From the NCBI RefSeq assembly GCF_036046055.1, contig NZ_CP107939.1:3658001-3722000 (forward strand): a stretch of DNA of 64,000 bases, in the 5' to 3' direction. The stretch is from Nocardia sp. NBC_00403 (GTDB taxonomy: Bacteria; Actinomycetota; Actinomycetes; Mycobacteriales; Mycobacteriaceae). Both the position numbers and the translations under genes were made by a program. The notes beneath the pieces are model-generated. The model saw only the letters and a program-made list of their open reading frames with translations, searched no databases and was not told where the DNA came from. This document shows, piece after piece, positions 25,806 to 34,914 of the stretch (positions are counted from its first letter, which is position 1; the number at the start of each line of letters is the position of its first letter).

Positions 25806-27370
25806 CGTCTACGTAGTCGAGGGCATCGATTCCGGCGCTGGTCGCGCAGGACCAGCTGCGCGGCGCTGCGCCCGCTCGCCCCGGAAACACCGCCGCCTGG
25901 ATGGGTCGATGCGCCGGTCAGATACAGCCCCGGCGCGTCCGGCACCCTTTGCCCCGAGAGCTCGGGCAGTGGTCGCCACAGCATCATTTGATCCAGCGAC
26001 ATTTCGATGTGCATCACATTGCCGCCGCGCAGGCCCATCTCGCGCTCGAGGTCGATCGGAGTCTGCACATGGCGTCGCAGCACCGAGTCGGCGAAACCCG
26101 GTGCGTAAGAATCGACTTCGGCGATGATGCGGTCGGCCTCGTGGTCGGCGTGCTGGGACCAGTCGGTGCCGTCGGCAAGTTGGTAAGGGTGCCATTGGGC
26201 CCACAGTGAAAGCTGGTGTTCCCCGGGGGCGGCGATGGTCGGGTCGAGTGCGCTGAAGCTCATCGCGAGCACGACAGGGCGCGGTGGCAGGTCGCCCGCC
26301 AGCGCGGCGCCGTGCGCCCGCCGCAGCTGTCGCCGATCGGACACCAGCAATTGCAGGCCGTGCGCGGACTCTTCGGTCGAGCTGCCGGGATATTTCGGCA
26401 GCGATCGAGTCGCCAGCCGCACCACCATCCCGATGCCGGGCCCGACCCGGATGCGGCGCTGCCAGTCGTCGAGCACGGCGGGGTCGTATCCGCCTTCGCG
26501 CAGCAGGTCCAGGGTGGTCAGCACATGGGCGCCCGCGATCACGATGTCCGCATGCAGGTTTCGACCGGATGCGGTGCGCACGCGCCAGCCGGCGCCCGCG
26601 CGTTCCAGCGCGGTGACCGCATCGCCCGCAGACACGTCGCCGCCGTCGGCACGCAAGCGCGCGACGAGCGCGGCGGACAGCGCACCACTGCCACCGACGG
26701 CGCGGCCGGGCGGCACGGTGTGCATGAGCGCGGCGAAGCCGACCATGGGCGCGGTGCCCGGCTCCGACATGGGCGGACCCGACTGCGCGCCGAACCAGGC
26801 CAGCGACGCTTTGAGCCGCTCGTCGTCGAAGTAACTGTCCAGCAGGGCATCCCCGGTCTGTAGAAACTCCCGCGACAACGCACTGCCGCCGGCACGTGCG
26901 TCGAGCCCCCAGAACGAGCGCAGTAACCGGCCCGGCGTGGGGGAGCCGCCGAACGCGCGCATCACCCGTGCGCTGCGCGGCCCCCAGACCTCCACGAAAC
27001 GTCGGTAGGCGGCAGCGTCGCGCGCACCGCAGGCCGTCGCGATCGAGGCACAGGTTCGATCGAGATCGCGATGGAACACAATCGGTGCGCCGCCGCCCGG
27101 ACCTGCCGGTGTGAACCCCCACGGGTCGCAATCGATGTACCGCAGCCCGAACCGGGCCAGCTCGAGTTCCTCGATGATCCCGGTGTGGCGCACCATGATG
27201 TGCGCGGAGGACCCGCGATCGACCAGATGGCCAGGAAAGCGCTCGACGGTCGATACCGCGCCGCCGAGCACCTCGTCGCGCTCGAGCACCTCGACCCGGT
27301 GTCCGGCGCGCGCCAGGTAGCAGGCCGCGACGAGCGCGTTGTGGCCCGACCCGACCACCACAACCGTCAC
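25802..27370 (-). CDS. crtO: CrtO-like carotenoid oxidoreductase (FAD)
   Basis: A 522-residue FAD enzyme of the CrtI/CrtO family, distinct from crtI at 2.4-4 kb. The N-terminal fold is VVVVGSGHNALVAACYLARAGHRVEVLERD, where the GHN after the glycine pair is typical of the CrtO branch. The C-terminus has GLYLTGASTHPGGGVSGASGRSAA, also the CrtO form. CrtO proteins are reported as beta/gamma-carotene 4-ketolases in Rhodococcus, but members with other substrates exist. The GTG start at 27370 has a GAGGG site six bases upstream. Confidence 0.8.
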   Translation of the reverse strand: MTVVVVGSGHNALVAACYLARAGHRVEVLERDEVLGGAVSTVERFPGHLVDRGSSAHIMVRHTGIIEELELARFGLRYIDCDPWGFTPAGPGGGAPIVFHRDLDRTCASIATACGARDAAAYRRFVEVWGPRSARVMRAFGGSPTPGRLLRSFWGLDARAGGSALSREFLQTGDALLDSYFDDERLKASLAWFGAQSGPPMSEPGTAPMVGFAALMHTVPPGRAVGGSGALSAALVARLRADGGDVSAGDAVTALERAGAGWRVRTASGRNLHADIVIAGAHVLTTLDLLREGGYDPAVLDDWQRRIRVGPGIGMVVRLATRSLPKYPGSSTEESAHGLQLLVSDRRQLRRAHGAALAGDLPPRPVVLAMSFSALDPTIAAPGEHQLSLWAQWHPYQLADGTDWSQHADHEADRIIAEVDSYAPGFADSVLRRHVQTPIDLEREMGLRGGNVMHIEMSLDQMMLWRPLPELSGQRVPDAPGLYLTGASTHPGGGVSGASGRSAAQLVLRDQRRNRCPRLRRR

Positions 27371-27410
27371 GTGACCCTCACTGGCGCACTCCGCCGCTCG
27401 CCGCGCATTC

Positions 27411-28022
27411 TCACAGCGGCAGCCGTCGTCCGAGGATGGCAAAGGGTCTGGTGTCGCCCGCGAAGACGAAGTTCCTGACCACATCGGTGAAACCCTGTCT
27501 GCGGTACAGCCGCCACGCCCGGTTGCTCTCCTTCTCCACCTCCGGGGTGGACAGCAGCACCGCCCGTTCGGGCCGGTCCTGCAGTAGCCGGGCGAGGAGG
27601 GTCGCGCCGATGCCGCGGCCCTGCGCGGTCGGGTGCACGTGTAGCTCGGTGAGCTCGAAATAGTCCGAGAGTAGTTCGCGCGCAGAGTGTTCCGGCCAGC
27701 CCGAGCGTCGCATGCCGCTGTGCACCTGCTGGTGCCACCACTGATGTGCGGCGCCGCGGTAGCCGTAGGCGATCGCGACGATCGGCGACGATCGTAGGTC
27801 GATGTGCCCGGAATCGTCGGGTACGACGGCGGCGACCGCCTGCCAGCCGGGACGGGTGGTGTGCTCGGTCCACATCGGCGCGCGGTGCTGCTCGGTGCCG
27901 CGCGGGTAATCCATCGCCGCGACATACACGGCCAGCGCATCGTGGAGCCGGGAGCGCAGGGCCGCGACCGAGAGGTCGACGACGACGGGTGCGGGGGTGT
28001 GGTTGGGCTTGACGGCAGTCAT
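27411..28022 (-). CDS. GNAT acetyltransferase, Rv2170 type
   Basis: A 203-residue protein with a single GNAT fold. The acetyl-CoA loop is HVHPTAQGRGIGATLLARLL, and WRLYRRQGFTDV is the end motif. N-terminal residues 35-75 (MDYPRGTEQHRAPMWTEH) are a conserved feature of Rv2170-like proteins; Rv2170 has been reported to acetylate lysines in isocitrate dehydrogenase. The ATG at 28022 is preferred, with a GAGAG site. It is the probable first gene of the leftward crtO-cruF-lppM-cruG unit (40-base gap to crtO). A LexA-like box overlaps its upstream region. Confidence 0.82.
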   Translation of the reverse strand: MTAVKPNHTPAPVVVDLSVAALRSRLHDALAVYVAAMDYPRGTEQHRAPMWTEHTTRPGWQAVAAVVPDDSGHIDLRSSPIVAIAYGYRGAAHQWWHQQVHSGMRRSGWPEHSARELLSDYFELTELHVHPTAQGRGIGATLLARLLQDRPERAVLLSTPEVEKESNRAWRLYRRQGFTDVVRNFVFAGDTRPFAILGRRLPL

Positions 28023-28094
28023 GGCTCTCGTCGGGCCGCGCTGGCGCGGAAGTTTGTCGGTGGGTGTCTCTATATTCAATCTCAATTCAAACGT

Positions 28095-28110
28095 TCGAAT
28101 ACCTGTTCGA
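28095..28110. promoter_or_regulatory. LexA (SOS) box
   Basis: TCGAATACCTGTTCGA matches 11 of the 12 fixed positions of the mycobacterial SOS box TCGAAC-N4-GTTCGA. It lies almost midway between the divergent GNAT start (28022) and the HEPN start (28182). TATAGA (minus strand, 28074-28069) could be the -10 of the GNAT gene, which would put the box near its -35. TATATT at 28071-28076 could serve the other direction. Confidence 0.6.
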
Positions 28111-28181
28111 TCCGCGCGGTGCTGGGAAGTCGGCTCCCGTGCACACGATGGGCCAGGTGCGCGATTGTGGAGGGACGGCTG

Positions 28182-28622
28182 ATGTCTGGTCGGATCGAAC
28201 ATGCGGGACAACCCGGTCGGGCGGGAAAACTGCTGAAGAAGGCCGACGGCCTGCTGATGCAGGCGGCGGGCGAGGAGGATCCGCGAGAACGATTCCGGAC
28301 CGCGTACCTCGCGGCATTGCGCGGCGCGGGCGCGGTGCTCGCGTTCACGGGTGCTGACGCCGCGCCGCGGACGCGGTCACGCAGCGCCTGGGTGCTCCTG
28401 CAACGCGCGGCCCCCGAATTCGTCATGTGGGCGGACTACTTCAGTGCCCGCTCGGAGACGCGCGCCGCGCTGGAGGCGGGACTCGATCGTGATGTCGACG
28501 ATCGGCAGGCCGACGAGTTCTATTCGCGGGTAGGCGCATTCCTGCACGATGTGGAAGATCTCATCGACGCGGGGGCTCGTTTGCGTCCGATTCCGGGCTG
28601 GAACAACGGCATGACCGCATAG
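28182..28622 (+). CDS. SAV_6107-family HEPN domain protein
   Basis: A 146-residue helical protein of the actinobacterial SAV_6107 HEPN group. It contains GKLLKKADGLLMQAAGEEDPRERFRTAYLAALRGAGAVLAF, the typical first helices, and RSAWVLLQRAAPEFVMWADYF. The canonical RNase motif R-x4-6-H of toxin HEPNs is not evident, so nuclease activity should not be assumed. The ATG at 28182 is preceded by GGAGGG about nine bases away. Function unknown; the LexA-like box upstream suggests DNA-damage control. Confidence 0.8.
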   Translation: MSGRIEHAGQPGRAGKLLKKADGLLMQAAGEEDPRERFRTAYLAALRGAGAVLAFTGADAAPRTRSRSAWVLLQRAAPEFVMWADYFSARSETRAALEAGLDRDVDDRQADEFYSRVGAFLHDVEDLIDAGARLRPIPGWNNGMTA

Positions 28623-28763
28623 TCGTCGGCGCGCCGCCGACTGTCGCGTCTGCCCTGCGCCCGCCGCAATTTGGCGACAGACTCGGCTGGCTGGGCCCAT
28701 TAGGTGGTACGGCATTGATCGAACTCGTATCATTGGTGACAGATAGCCGCCAAGGTCGGCTGT

Positions 28764-28787
28764 CTGTCGCCTACCCGGAGGCGACAG
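28764..28787 (+). promoter_or_regulatory. 5' hairpin upstream of DUF3040 gene
   Basis: CTGTCGCC and GGCGACAG form an 8-bp stem with an 8-base loop, 27 bases before the GTG start. A further GGCGACAG copy is near 28673. There is no T-run. It may be an RNA structure in the leader or an operator; function unknown. Confidence 0.4.
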
Positions 28788-28814
28788 CCAAGTCCTAGTG
28801 CCGGGGGAGGTACC

Positions 28815-29237
28815 GTGCCACTCTCCGAGCACGAGCAGCGCATGCTCGAACAGATCGAGAGCGCTCTCTATGCTGAGGATCCGAAGTTCGCCTCGTCCGT
28901 CCGCGGCGGACGCCTTCGCTCGACCTCGAGTCGTCGCAGACTCCAGGCCGCAGCTTTGTTCGTCCTTGGTCTGTTTCTACTCGTCGCCGGCATTGCCGCT
29001 CCTGTGAAGCTGGGCGACTTTCCGATCATCAGCCTGATCGGATTCATTGTCATGTTCGCCGCAGGCGTGCTGCTACTGCTCGGCAGTTCGAAGAGCATTG
29101 CCAAGGGCGACCGGTCGGGCGAAGCCCAATCCGGTGGCGCGAGCGGCGGATCGAGCGGACGTGGGCGCCAGCGCAAGTCCGGTGGTTTCTCCGAGCGCAT
29201 GGAGGATCGATTCCGGCGACGGTTCGAGCAGGAGTAG
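28815..29237 (+). CDS. DUF3040 membrane protein (Rv2169c type)
   Basis: A 140-residue protein with the diagnostic N-terminus PLSEHEQRMLEQIESALYAEDPKFAS and two adjacent membrane helices (about residues 46-63 and 70-91). The tail is basic, Gly/Ser-rich, ending in RMEDRFRRRFEQE. DUF3040 proteins are common in actinobacteria just upstream of mraZ, as here, but have no assigned role. The GTG start has a GGGGGAGG site four bases away. Confidence 0.85.
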   Translation: MPLSEHEQRMLEQIESALYAEDPKFASSVRGGRLRSTSSRRRLQAAALFVLGLFLLVAGIAAPVKLGDFPIISLIGFIVMFAAGVLLLLGSSKSIAKGDRSGEAQSGGASGGSSGRGRQRKSGGFSERMEDRFRRRFEQE

Positions 29238-29266
29238 CTCGGGCTTAGCCGACATCTCACAGCACA

Positions 29267-29305
29267 GACGGCGACGCCGCACCGATTCGGTGCGGCGTCG
29301 CCGTC
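29267..29305 (+). terminator. Strong intrinsic-type terminator after DUF3040 gene
   Basis: A perfect 18-bp stem (GACGGCGACGCCGCACCG with its complement) closes an ATT loop, 29 bases past the stop. The following bases (TTGTGTG) are only weakly T-rich. It isolates the mraZ promoter region from upstream transcription. Confidence 0.8.
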
Positions 29306-29565
29306 TTGTGTGCGAAACGCCGAACGGTCAGATGATCTCCGGTCGGGTTTCGTCCGATCCCCCACATCGCCCCACGAAGATCCCCCACCACGCACCGATC
29401 ATCCGGTGAATAGGGTGACACCAGGGCGTTTGCTGGTTGTTGTCGGGCGCCCACCCAGCTGGGCGGTGCGTGTCGGCGAGCACCCGAAAAGTTCTCCACC
29501 GCGGTGATAGCTGGGATGACCTGCGCAATCGCCGACGCGGGGAGCCAGATCACCCCGCGTTTCGA

Positions 29566-29601
29566 TTGAAAGTGGGGGAAAGTGGGGTAATGTGGAGCGC
29601 G
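29566..29601 (+). promoter_or_regulatory. dcw operon promoter with MraZ boxes
   Basis: TTGAAA (29566-29571) and TAATGT (29588-29593) are spaced by 16 bases and form a good sigma-70-type promoter. Three direct repeats of GTGGG/GTGGA start at 29572, 29582 and 29592, a 10-base period, overlapping the spacer and the -10. MraZ is known to bind such TGGG-type direct repeats and repress its own operon, so this is the expected autoregulatory site. Confidence 0.75.
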
Positions 29602-29674
29602 CACTACAGGAAAGTCATACATCCGAGGTGATCGTGCTCCCCGCGCAGGTGGGGTTGATCCGGGAGGTATCGAG

Positions 29675-30106
29675 TTGTTTCTCGGTACGTACACACCTCG
29701 GCTGGACGACAAGGGGCGACTCACGTTGCCTGCAAAGTTTCGAGACGATCTGGCGGGAGGGTTGATGGTCACGAAGGGTCAGGACCACAGCCTTGCCGTG
29801 TATCCCAAGGAAGAGTTCACCGCGCTCGCTCGTCGAGCTGCGGCGGCGTCTCGGAGCAACCCGCAGGCTCGCGCATTCGTCCGCGCGCTGGCAGCCGGAA
29901 CCGATGAGCAACGGCCGGATGCCCAAGGCCGGATTGTGTTGTCGGCCGACCATCGTCGTTACGCAAACCTGGACAAGGAATGCGTCGTGATCGGATCGGT
30001 CGACTTCCTGGAGATATGGGATAAGCAGGCGTGGGATTCCTACCTCGCCGAGCACGAGGAGGACTACGCGGAAGCGAGAGACGAGTCGCTGGGCGGAATC
30101 TTCTAA
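29675..30106 (+). CDS. mraZ: Transcriptional regulator MraZ
   Basis: A 143-residue AbrB-like regulator with two MraZ (SpoVT) domains, which forms a ring and represses the dcw operon. It begins [23 protein letters not shown], and the second half repeats the pattern as [19 protein letters not shown]. The start is TTG with GGGAGG seven bases upstream. The family nearly always starts M-F-LG, so TTG is reliable. GTGGG repeats upstream fit autorepression. Confidence 0.96.
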   Translation: MFLGTYTPRLDDKGRLTLPAKFRDDLAGGLMVTKGQDHSLAVYPKEEFTALARRAAAASRSNPQARAFVRALAAGTDEQRPDAQGRIVLSADHRRYANLDKECVVIGSVDFLEIWDKQAWDSYLAEHEEDYAEARDESLGGIF

Positions 30107-30319
30107 CCGAGCGAACGAGTGCCACGCGGCCTCTGCCCGGACGTGGACCCTGACGTACTTCCCCGACGCCAGGTGCCGTGTTTCGGACAGAGACCACGCG
30201 GCATTCGTATTTTCGAAAGCAGCTGTCTATCAAGGCGACCCGTACGATGGTCGGACTTTCATCCGCCCAGGCGCTCCAAGTAGTGCAGGACGACGCGAGG
30301 CAAATCCCGGGAGGTCGAG

Positions 30320-31297
30320 GTGAACCGTGAACAGCACGGTCCCCGTCATGTTCCGGTTCTGCTCGGGCGAGCTGATGAACTGCTCGGACCGGCGCTGGGT
30401 GAGCCGGGCGCCGTCTATGTAGACGCCACTCTCGGACTCGGCGGACATGCCGAGCACTTCCTGCGCACCTATCCGCAGATCCGGCTGGTCGGGCTCGATC
30501 GTGACACCTCGGCGCTGGCGCTGGCCGCTGAGCGACTACGTCCGTTCGAGGACCGAATCACCTTGGTGCACACGCGATATGACGGTATCGCCGACGCGCT
30601 GCAAGAGGCCGGGTTTGCGAGCACCGGCTCGGTGAGCGCGATCCTGATGGACCTCGGCGTTTCCTCGATGCAGCTGGACGAGGCCGATCGCGGCTTCGCC
30701 TATTCCGTCGACGCGCCGTTGGACATGCGGATGGATCCGACCACTGGTATCACCGCGGCCGACGTGCTCAACACCTACAGCCACGGTGACCTGGCTCGGG
30801 TGCTGAAAACCTATGGGGAGGAACGCTTCGCGGGCCGGATAGCGTCGGAGGTGGTGCGGCGGCGACAGCAGAAGCCGTTCACTACGAGCGCCGAACTCGT
30901 CGAGGTGCTCTACGCCTCGATCCCGGCCGCGACGAGGCGGACCGGCGGGCATCCCGCCAAACGGACCTTCCAGGCGTTGCGGGTGGAGGTCAACCACGAG
31001 CTCGATTCGCTGCGGGCCGCGCTGCCCGCGGCACTGGATTCGCTGCGGGTCGGCGGACGGATCGTGGTGATGTCCTATCAGTCGCTCGAGGACAAGGTCG
31101 TCAAGCAGGAGCTCGCGCCGCGCACGACATCGCGCAGCCCGGTCGACCTACCGGTCGAATTGCCCGGTATGGGACCGGAATTCAAGCTGTTGACCCGTGG
31201 TGCCGAGAAGGCGACCGAGCAGGAGATCGAGGAGAACCCGCGCGCGGCGCCGGTACGGATGCGTGCGGCGGAGAGAATCCAGGAGGGGAATTCATGA
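30320..31297 (+). CDS. rsmH: 16S rRNA (cytosine1402-N4)-methyltransferase
   Basis: A 325-residue S-adenosylmethionine methyltransferase modifying C1402 in the ribosomal P site. Motifs are [13 protein letters not shown] at the start, [16 protein letters not shown] (SAM loop), [19 protein letters not shown] and the conserved end [15 protein letters not shown]. The GTG start has GGGAGG eight bases upstream. The 213-base gap from mraZ has no gene; a TACGAT at 30242 could be a -10 but lacks a partner. Confidence 0.96.
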   Translation: MNREQHGPRHVPVLLGRADELLGPALGEPGAVYVDATLGLGGHAEHFLRTYPQIRLVGLDRDTSALALAAERLRPFEDRITLVHTRYDGIADALQEAGFASTGSVSAILMDLGVSSMQLDEADRGFAYSVDAPLDMRMDPTTGITAADVLNTYSHGDLARVLKTYGEERFAGRIASEVVRRRQQKPFTTSAELVEVLYASIPAATRRTGGHPAKRTFQALRVEVNHELDSLRAALPAALDSLRVGGRIVVMSYQSLEDKVVKQELAPRTTSRSPVDLPVELPGMGPEFKLLTRGAEKATEQEIEENPRAAPVRMRAAERIQEGNS

Positions 31298-32181
31298 GTG
31301 TTCGGGCGCGTGCCGTCGAGGCGCCGGGCCGGGTCGCCCGCCGGGTTCAGGCCGCCGAGCGGGTCAAATCCGGTGCGGCGCAACGTGCTTATGCCCGCCG
31401 CCGACTGCGCGCCGAACAGCTCACCGACACGCCCGACCTGCCGACTCGGCGGGTGTCTGCCATGGCGACCCGAATCCCGTTCGTGGCGGCCATCATTGCG
31501 CTGCTGGGCTGTGGTCTCGCCGGTACGCTGCTGCTGACCACGAGGGCGGCGGAGGACAGCTATCAGCTCGGCGACGCCAGGCAGATCAACAGGAAGCTCT
31601 CGGAAGAGCGCGCCGCGCTGCAGCGTGAGGTGGAGGCCGCCGACTCGGCGCCCGCACTGGCGGCACGAGCCCGTGAGTTCGGCATGATCCCCGCCAAGGA
31701 TCCGGCCCGCATCGTCGTTGCCCCGGACGGTACGGTGACGGTGATCGGCAAACCGACTCCGGCGCAGGGGCCCCCGGTGCCGCCGTTGAATACCGCGCCA
31801 TCGGCGCCGCTCGCCTCGCAGCCGGGACATGTGCTGGCACAGGGCGAACGAGTGGTGCCGGTTTCGACCCCCCGGCAGCCGACCGTGCCAGGGCAGCCGA
31901 ATACCGAGCAGGCCAATGGCGCCCAGGCGCATACCTCCAGTTCGAGCCCGACACCGACGAGCCCCGCCGCCGCGAGCCAGATGCCCGTCGCGGCGCCGCC
32001 GACGGCACAGCAGGCCACGCCGCCCGCGTCCGCGGCGCCTGTCGATGTGCCGCAGCCGGAGTCGCCGCAGCCACAGCTCGAATCGCCGCAGCCACAGCCG
32101 GAAACACCGCAGGCCGCCGGAGTCCAGCCCCAGGCCACGGCGCCGCAGGATCAGCCCGCCTCCGACGGAGGCCCCCGTTGA
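31294..32181 (+). CDS. FtsL-like division membrane protein with Pro/Gln-rich tail
   Basis: A 295-residue single-pass protein between rsmH and pbpB, the usual place of FtsL. A basic cytoplasmic segment of about 60 residues is followed by one helix ([21 protein letters not shown]) and a short leucine-zipper-like coiled coil ([21 protein letters not shown]). The last 140 residues are Pro/Gln/Ala-rich, with repeats such as ESPQPQ. The corresponding Rv2164c shares this plan. It probably joins the FtsQ-FtsB-FtsL divisome complex. ATGA overlap with rsmH and TTGA overlap with pbpB. Confidence 0.8.
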   Translation: MSVRARAVEAPGRVARRVQAAERVKSGAAQRAYARRRLRAEQLTDTPDLPTRRVSAMATRIPFVAAIIALLGCGLAGTLLLTTRAAEDSYQLGDARQINRKLSEERAALQREVEAADSAPALAARAREFGMIPAKDPARIVVAPDGTVTVIGKPTPAQGPPVPPLNTAPSAPLASQPGHVLAQGERVVPVSTPRQPTVPGQPNTEQANGAQAHTSSSSPTPTSPAAASQMPVAAPPTAQQATPPASAAPVDVPQPESPQPQLESPQPQPETPQAAGVQPQATAPQDQPASDGGPR

Positions 32182-34067
32182 CACAGACCAGGCCCGCGCC
32201 GCAGCGCCGCGGGCCTGAACCATCACGTGCTCCGAGACCGCGGACCGCCACCGTGGCGACCATGGAGCGGCCATTGCGGCTACGCCTCGGCGTCGGCCGG
32301 ATCGTGATGCTGGTTGCGCTGACGGTCGTCGCTATCCAATTGCTCTGGGTGCAGAGCATTTCCGCGCCCGCCCTGTCCGCGCAGGCAGCCAGTCAGCGCA
32401 TCACCCACGAGCCCGATTACGCCACCCGAGGCCCGATCACCGATCGCAACGGCAAGTTACTCGCCTTCACCACCCCTGCCAAAGCGCTGACTTTCCAACC
32501 GGTTCAGGTTCGTAAAGACCTCGAGGCCGCACGCTCGAAGAGCGATAAGGCTCCTGATCCGGAGGAACGGCTCAAAGCCATCGCCAAGACCATTCACGAA
32601 AAGCTCGGCAAGCAGGCGCCGTCGGAGACGGCATTGCTGAACAAGTTGAAGAGCGACGAGGAATTCGTGTACCTGGCTCGCGACGTCGATGCGCGGATCG
32701 CCTCCGAGATCAGGTTGCAGTACCGGGAGGTGGGTGCCGAAGCGCAGCCACTGCGGAAGTATCCAGGTGGTTCGCTGGCCGCCAATGTGATCGGCTCCAC
32801 CGGCTGGGACGGGCATGGCCTCATCGGCCTCGAGTCGTCGATGGACTCGGTGCTGGCCGGTACCGACGGCTCGCAAACCTACGACCGCGGCTCCGACGGC
32901 GCTGTCATTCCTGGTAGCTGGCGGGATAAGCAGCCCGTGGTCAACGGCAACGGTGTCGAACTGACCCTGGATTCGGATCTGCAGTACTACGTGCAGCAGC
33001 AGGTTCAGCAGGCCCGTGAAATATCCGGCGCCCAGGGCGCGTCCGCGGTGGTGCTGGACGCCAAGAGCGGCCAGGTCATGGCCATGGCCAACGACAGCAC
33101 CTTTAATCCGGAACTCGGCCCACAGAACTGGAACTCGGCCACCACGAAGAACGCATCGGTGTCCGATGTGTACGAGCCGGGATCGGTCAACAAGATCGTT
33201 ACCGCGGCCGCGGCGATCGAATACGGGCTGACGAATCCCGATGAGGTGCATCAGGTTCCGGGCTCGATCTCCATGGGTGGAGTCATTGTCAATGACGCTT
33301 GGGTGCACGGCGTTGCGCCGTACACCACCACTGGAATCTTCGGGCGATCCTCGAACGTGGGCACGCTGATGCTGGCGCAGCGGATCGGCGAGGAACGGTA
33401 CGCCGACATGTTGAAACGTTTCGGGCTCGGGCAGCGCACCGGTGTCGGGTTGCCCGGCGAGAGCTCCGGCGTCGTGCCTGCCCGTGACCAGTGGTCCGGT
33501 TCCACCTTCGCCAACCTGCCCATCGGACAGGGCCTTTCGATGACGACGCTGCAGATGACCGGCATGTATCAGGCCATTGCCAACGACGGTGTCCGCATCC
33601 CGCCGCGCATCGTGAAGGCCGAGATCGCGCCGGACGGCACTCGCACCGAGGAACCGCAGCCGGACGGCGTCCGCGTCGTGAGTCCGCAAACCGCCGCTAC
33701 CCTGCGGACCATGTTCCAGTCCGTTGTTCAGCGCGACCGTGTGGATGGAAATCAGACCGGGACGGGCGCGCCCGCAGCCATCGAGGGCTACCAGATCGCC
33801 GGTAAGACGGGCACCGCACAGGCGATCGACCCCAGCTGCAAGTGCTACTCCACTTCCAGATACTGGATCACTTTCGCGGGCATCGCGCCGGCCGACAACC
33901 CCCGCTACGTAGTCGGCCTCATGCTCGACGCGCCCATGCGTAGCTCGGATGGCAGTGGCGGGGGTTCTGTTGCCCCCCTGTTCCACAACATCGCCTCCTG
34001 GGCACTCCAGCGCGACCGCATTCCGCCGTCGGAGCCGCCGAAGCGATTCGTGCTGCAGGCCGGGTGA
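32178..34067 (+). CDS. pbpB: Penicillin-binding protein PbpB (FtsI), septal transpeptidase
   Basis: A 629-residue class B PBP that crosslinks septal peptidoglycan. A membrane anchor is near residues 40-58, then the N-terminal pedestal with RGPITDRNGKLLAFT and the transpeptidase. Catalytic motifs are SVNK (Ser336, Lys339), SSN (391-393) and KTG (543-545). A pair CKC lies near residue 555. The TTG start is chosen because it overlaps the FtsL-like stop and has GGAGG six bases upstream; an internal ATG gives a shorter tail. In mycobacteria it is recruited by FtsW and Wag31. Confidence 0.95.
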   Translation: MTQTRPAPQRRGPEPSRAPRPRTATVATMERPLRLRLGVGRIVMLVALTVVAIQLLWVQSISAPALSAQAASQRITHEPDYATRGPITDRNGKLLAFTTPAKALTFQPVQVRKDLEAARSKSDKAPDPEERLKAIAKTIHEKLGKQAPSETALLNKLKSDEEFVYLARDVDARIASEIRLQYREVGAEAQPLRKYPGGSLAANVIGSTGWDGHGLIGLESSMDSVLAGTDGSQTYDRGSDGAVIPGSWRDKQPVVNGNGVELTLDSDLQYYVQQQVQQAREISGAQGASAVVLDAKSGQVMAMANDSTFNPELGPQNWNSATTKNASVSDVYEPGSVNKIVTAAAAIEYGLTNPDEVHQVPGSISMGGVIVNDAWVHGVAPYTTTGIFGRSSNVGTLMLAQRIGEERYADMLKRFGLGQRTGVGLPGESSGVVPARDQWSGSTFANLPIGQGLSMTTLQMTGMYQAIANDGVRIPPRIVKAEIAPDGTRTEEPQPDGVRVVSPQTAATLRTMFQSVVQRDRVDGNQTGTGAPAAIEGYQIAGKTGTAQAIDPSCKCYSTSRYWITFAGIAPADNPRYVVGLMLDAPMRSSDGSGGGSVAPLFHNIASWALQRDRIPPSEPPKRFVLQAG

Positions 34068-34527
34068 CCCGGCTGTCGACTACGTCTGGAAGAACGACGG
34101 AGAGCGTGGCCGACAGCTCCCTACGGATGTCCGCGATACAGCGCAATAGTGGTGGTGTCTTGCCCGGAGTTGTATCGGAAGGTTCGCGGCGGGACAGGTA
34201 TCGGTATCGACGAGATTCCTGTCGCGATGCCGACCTCCGAACCGGTCGGATGAGCTGACAGGCGTCAAATCTATTAATTCGATGAGGCATCGCTCGTGAT
34301 ATGCGGTGGCCTGTGAAAGGTTGCCTTCGAATCCTCGATAATTGATGAAGGGGTCGCGCAATCGCGTGGACGCAGGTGCTCTGTTTCCTGCTGTTCGTCT
34401 CCTGTGTGTTCGCTGCAAACATATCGAGCACAGAGGCCGCGGTATTTACTTCCGATCGGAACCCCAGTACTGTCGAGGTGCCCCCAGTAGGTTGTGGACA
34501 TGGGGAGTGAGTCAGGGAGGGTTCATC

Positions 34528-34659
34528 TTGACGAGAATTGTTCCTGCCATATCGATCGCCGCTGTATCGGCGATTGGATTGGGCGGATCGGGTGCTGCAA
34601 ATGCGTACCCTCTGGATTATCGTGGGGTAGGAGTGCGCCTGCCGGCGGGTGGTGCGTAA
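34528..34659 (+). CDS. Small secreted peptide, possibly frameshifted
   Basis: A TTG start with a strong GGGAGGG site six bases upstream opens a 43-residue frame. It reads as a signal peptide (TRIVPAISIAAVSAIGLGG) with likely cleavage after AANA, then YPLDYRGVGVRLPAGG and a stop. Shifting one frame just before the stop would continue into about 20 more residues with three cysteines, ending at 34715. So either this is a very short secreted peptide or a one-base deletion truncated a small Cys-rich protein. Confidence 0.5.
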   Translation: MTRIVPAISIAAVSAIGLGGSGAANAYPLDYRGVGVRLPAGGA

Positions 34660-34914
34660 CCAAAAGAGCTTTGCGAGTCACGGTTTACTGTGGAGTGTCC
34701 GAGCCTTGCGGATGACGGGCTGTTCTATCCCCGGGGGAATCCACCCCGTATCAGCGCGGATCCTCGTCGTTCCTGCTGCCTGATCACTCGGCCGGGCTGT
34801 GCCCGGGAGTTTTACCTCGGAAGATGTTCGGCAGGCTGTAGATTATATTTACGCGTTTGTCGCATTATCTTTGTTGAAATGTATCTATTATCAGTAAAAG
34901 AAAGTTGGATAACT

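Larger units (their letters stand above)
29238..29674 (+). other. mraZ upstream region
   Basis: This 437-base stretch before mraZ holds the DUF3040 terminator, a GCGGGG/CCCCGC inverted repeat (29537-29558), then the promoter with GTGGG repeats. I see no gene in it on either strand. Confidence 0.6.

Noticed and set aside
32457..33986. Long minus-strand frame opposite pbpB
   Set aside because: Antisense to a gene with intact transpeptidase motifs; no domain seen.
34274..34501. 75-codon minus-strand frame in the pbpB-murE slot
   Set aside because: No ribosome site, no domain, composition not coding-like.
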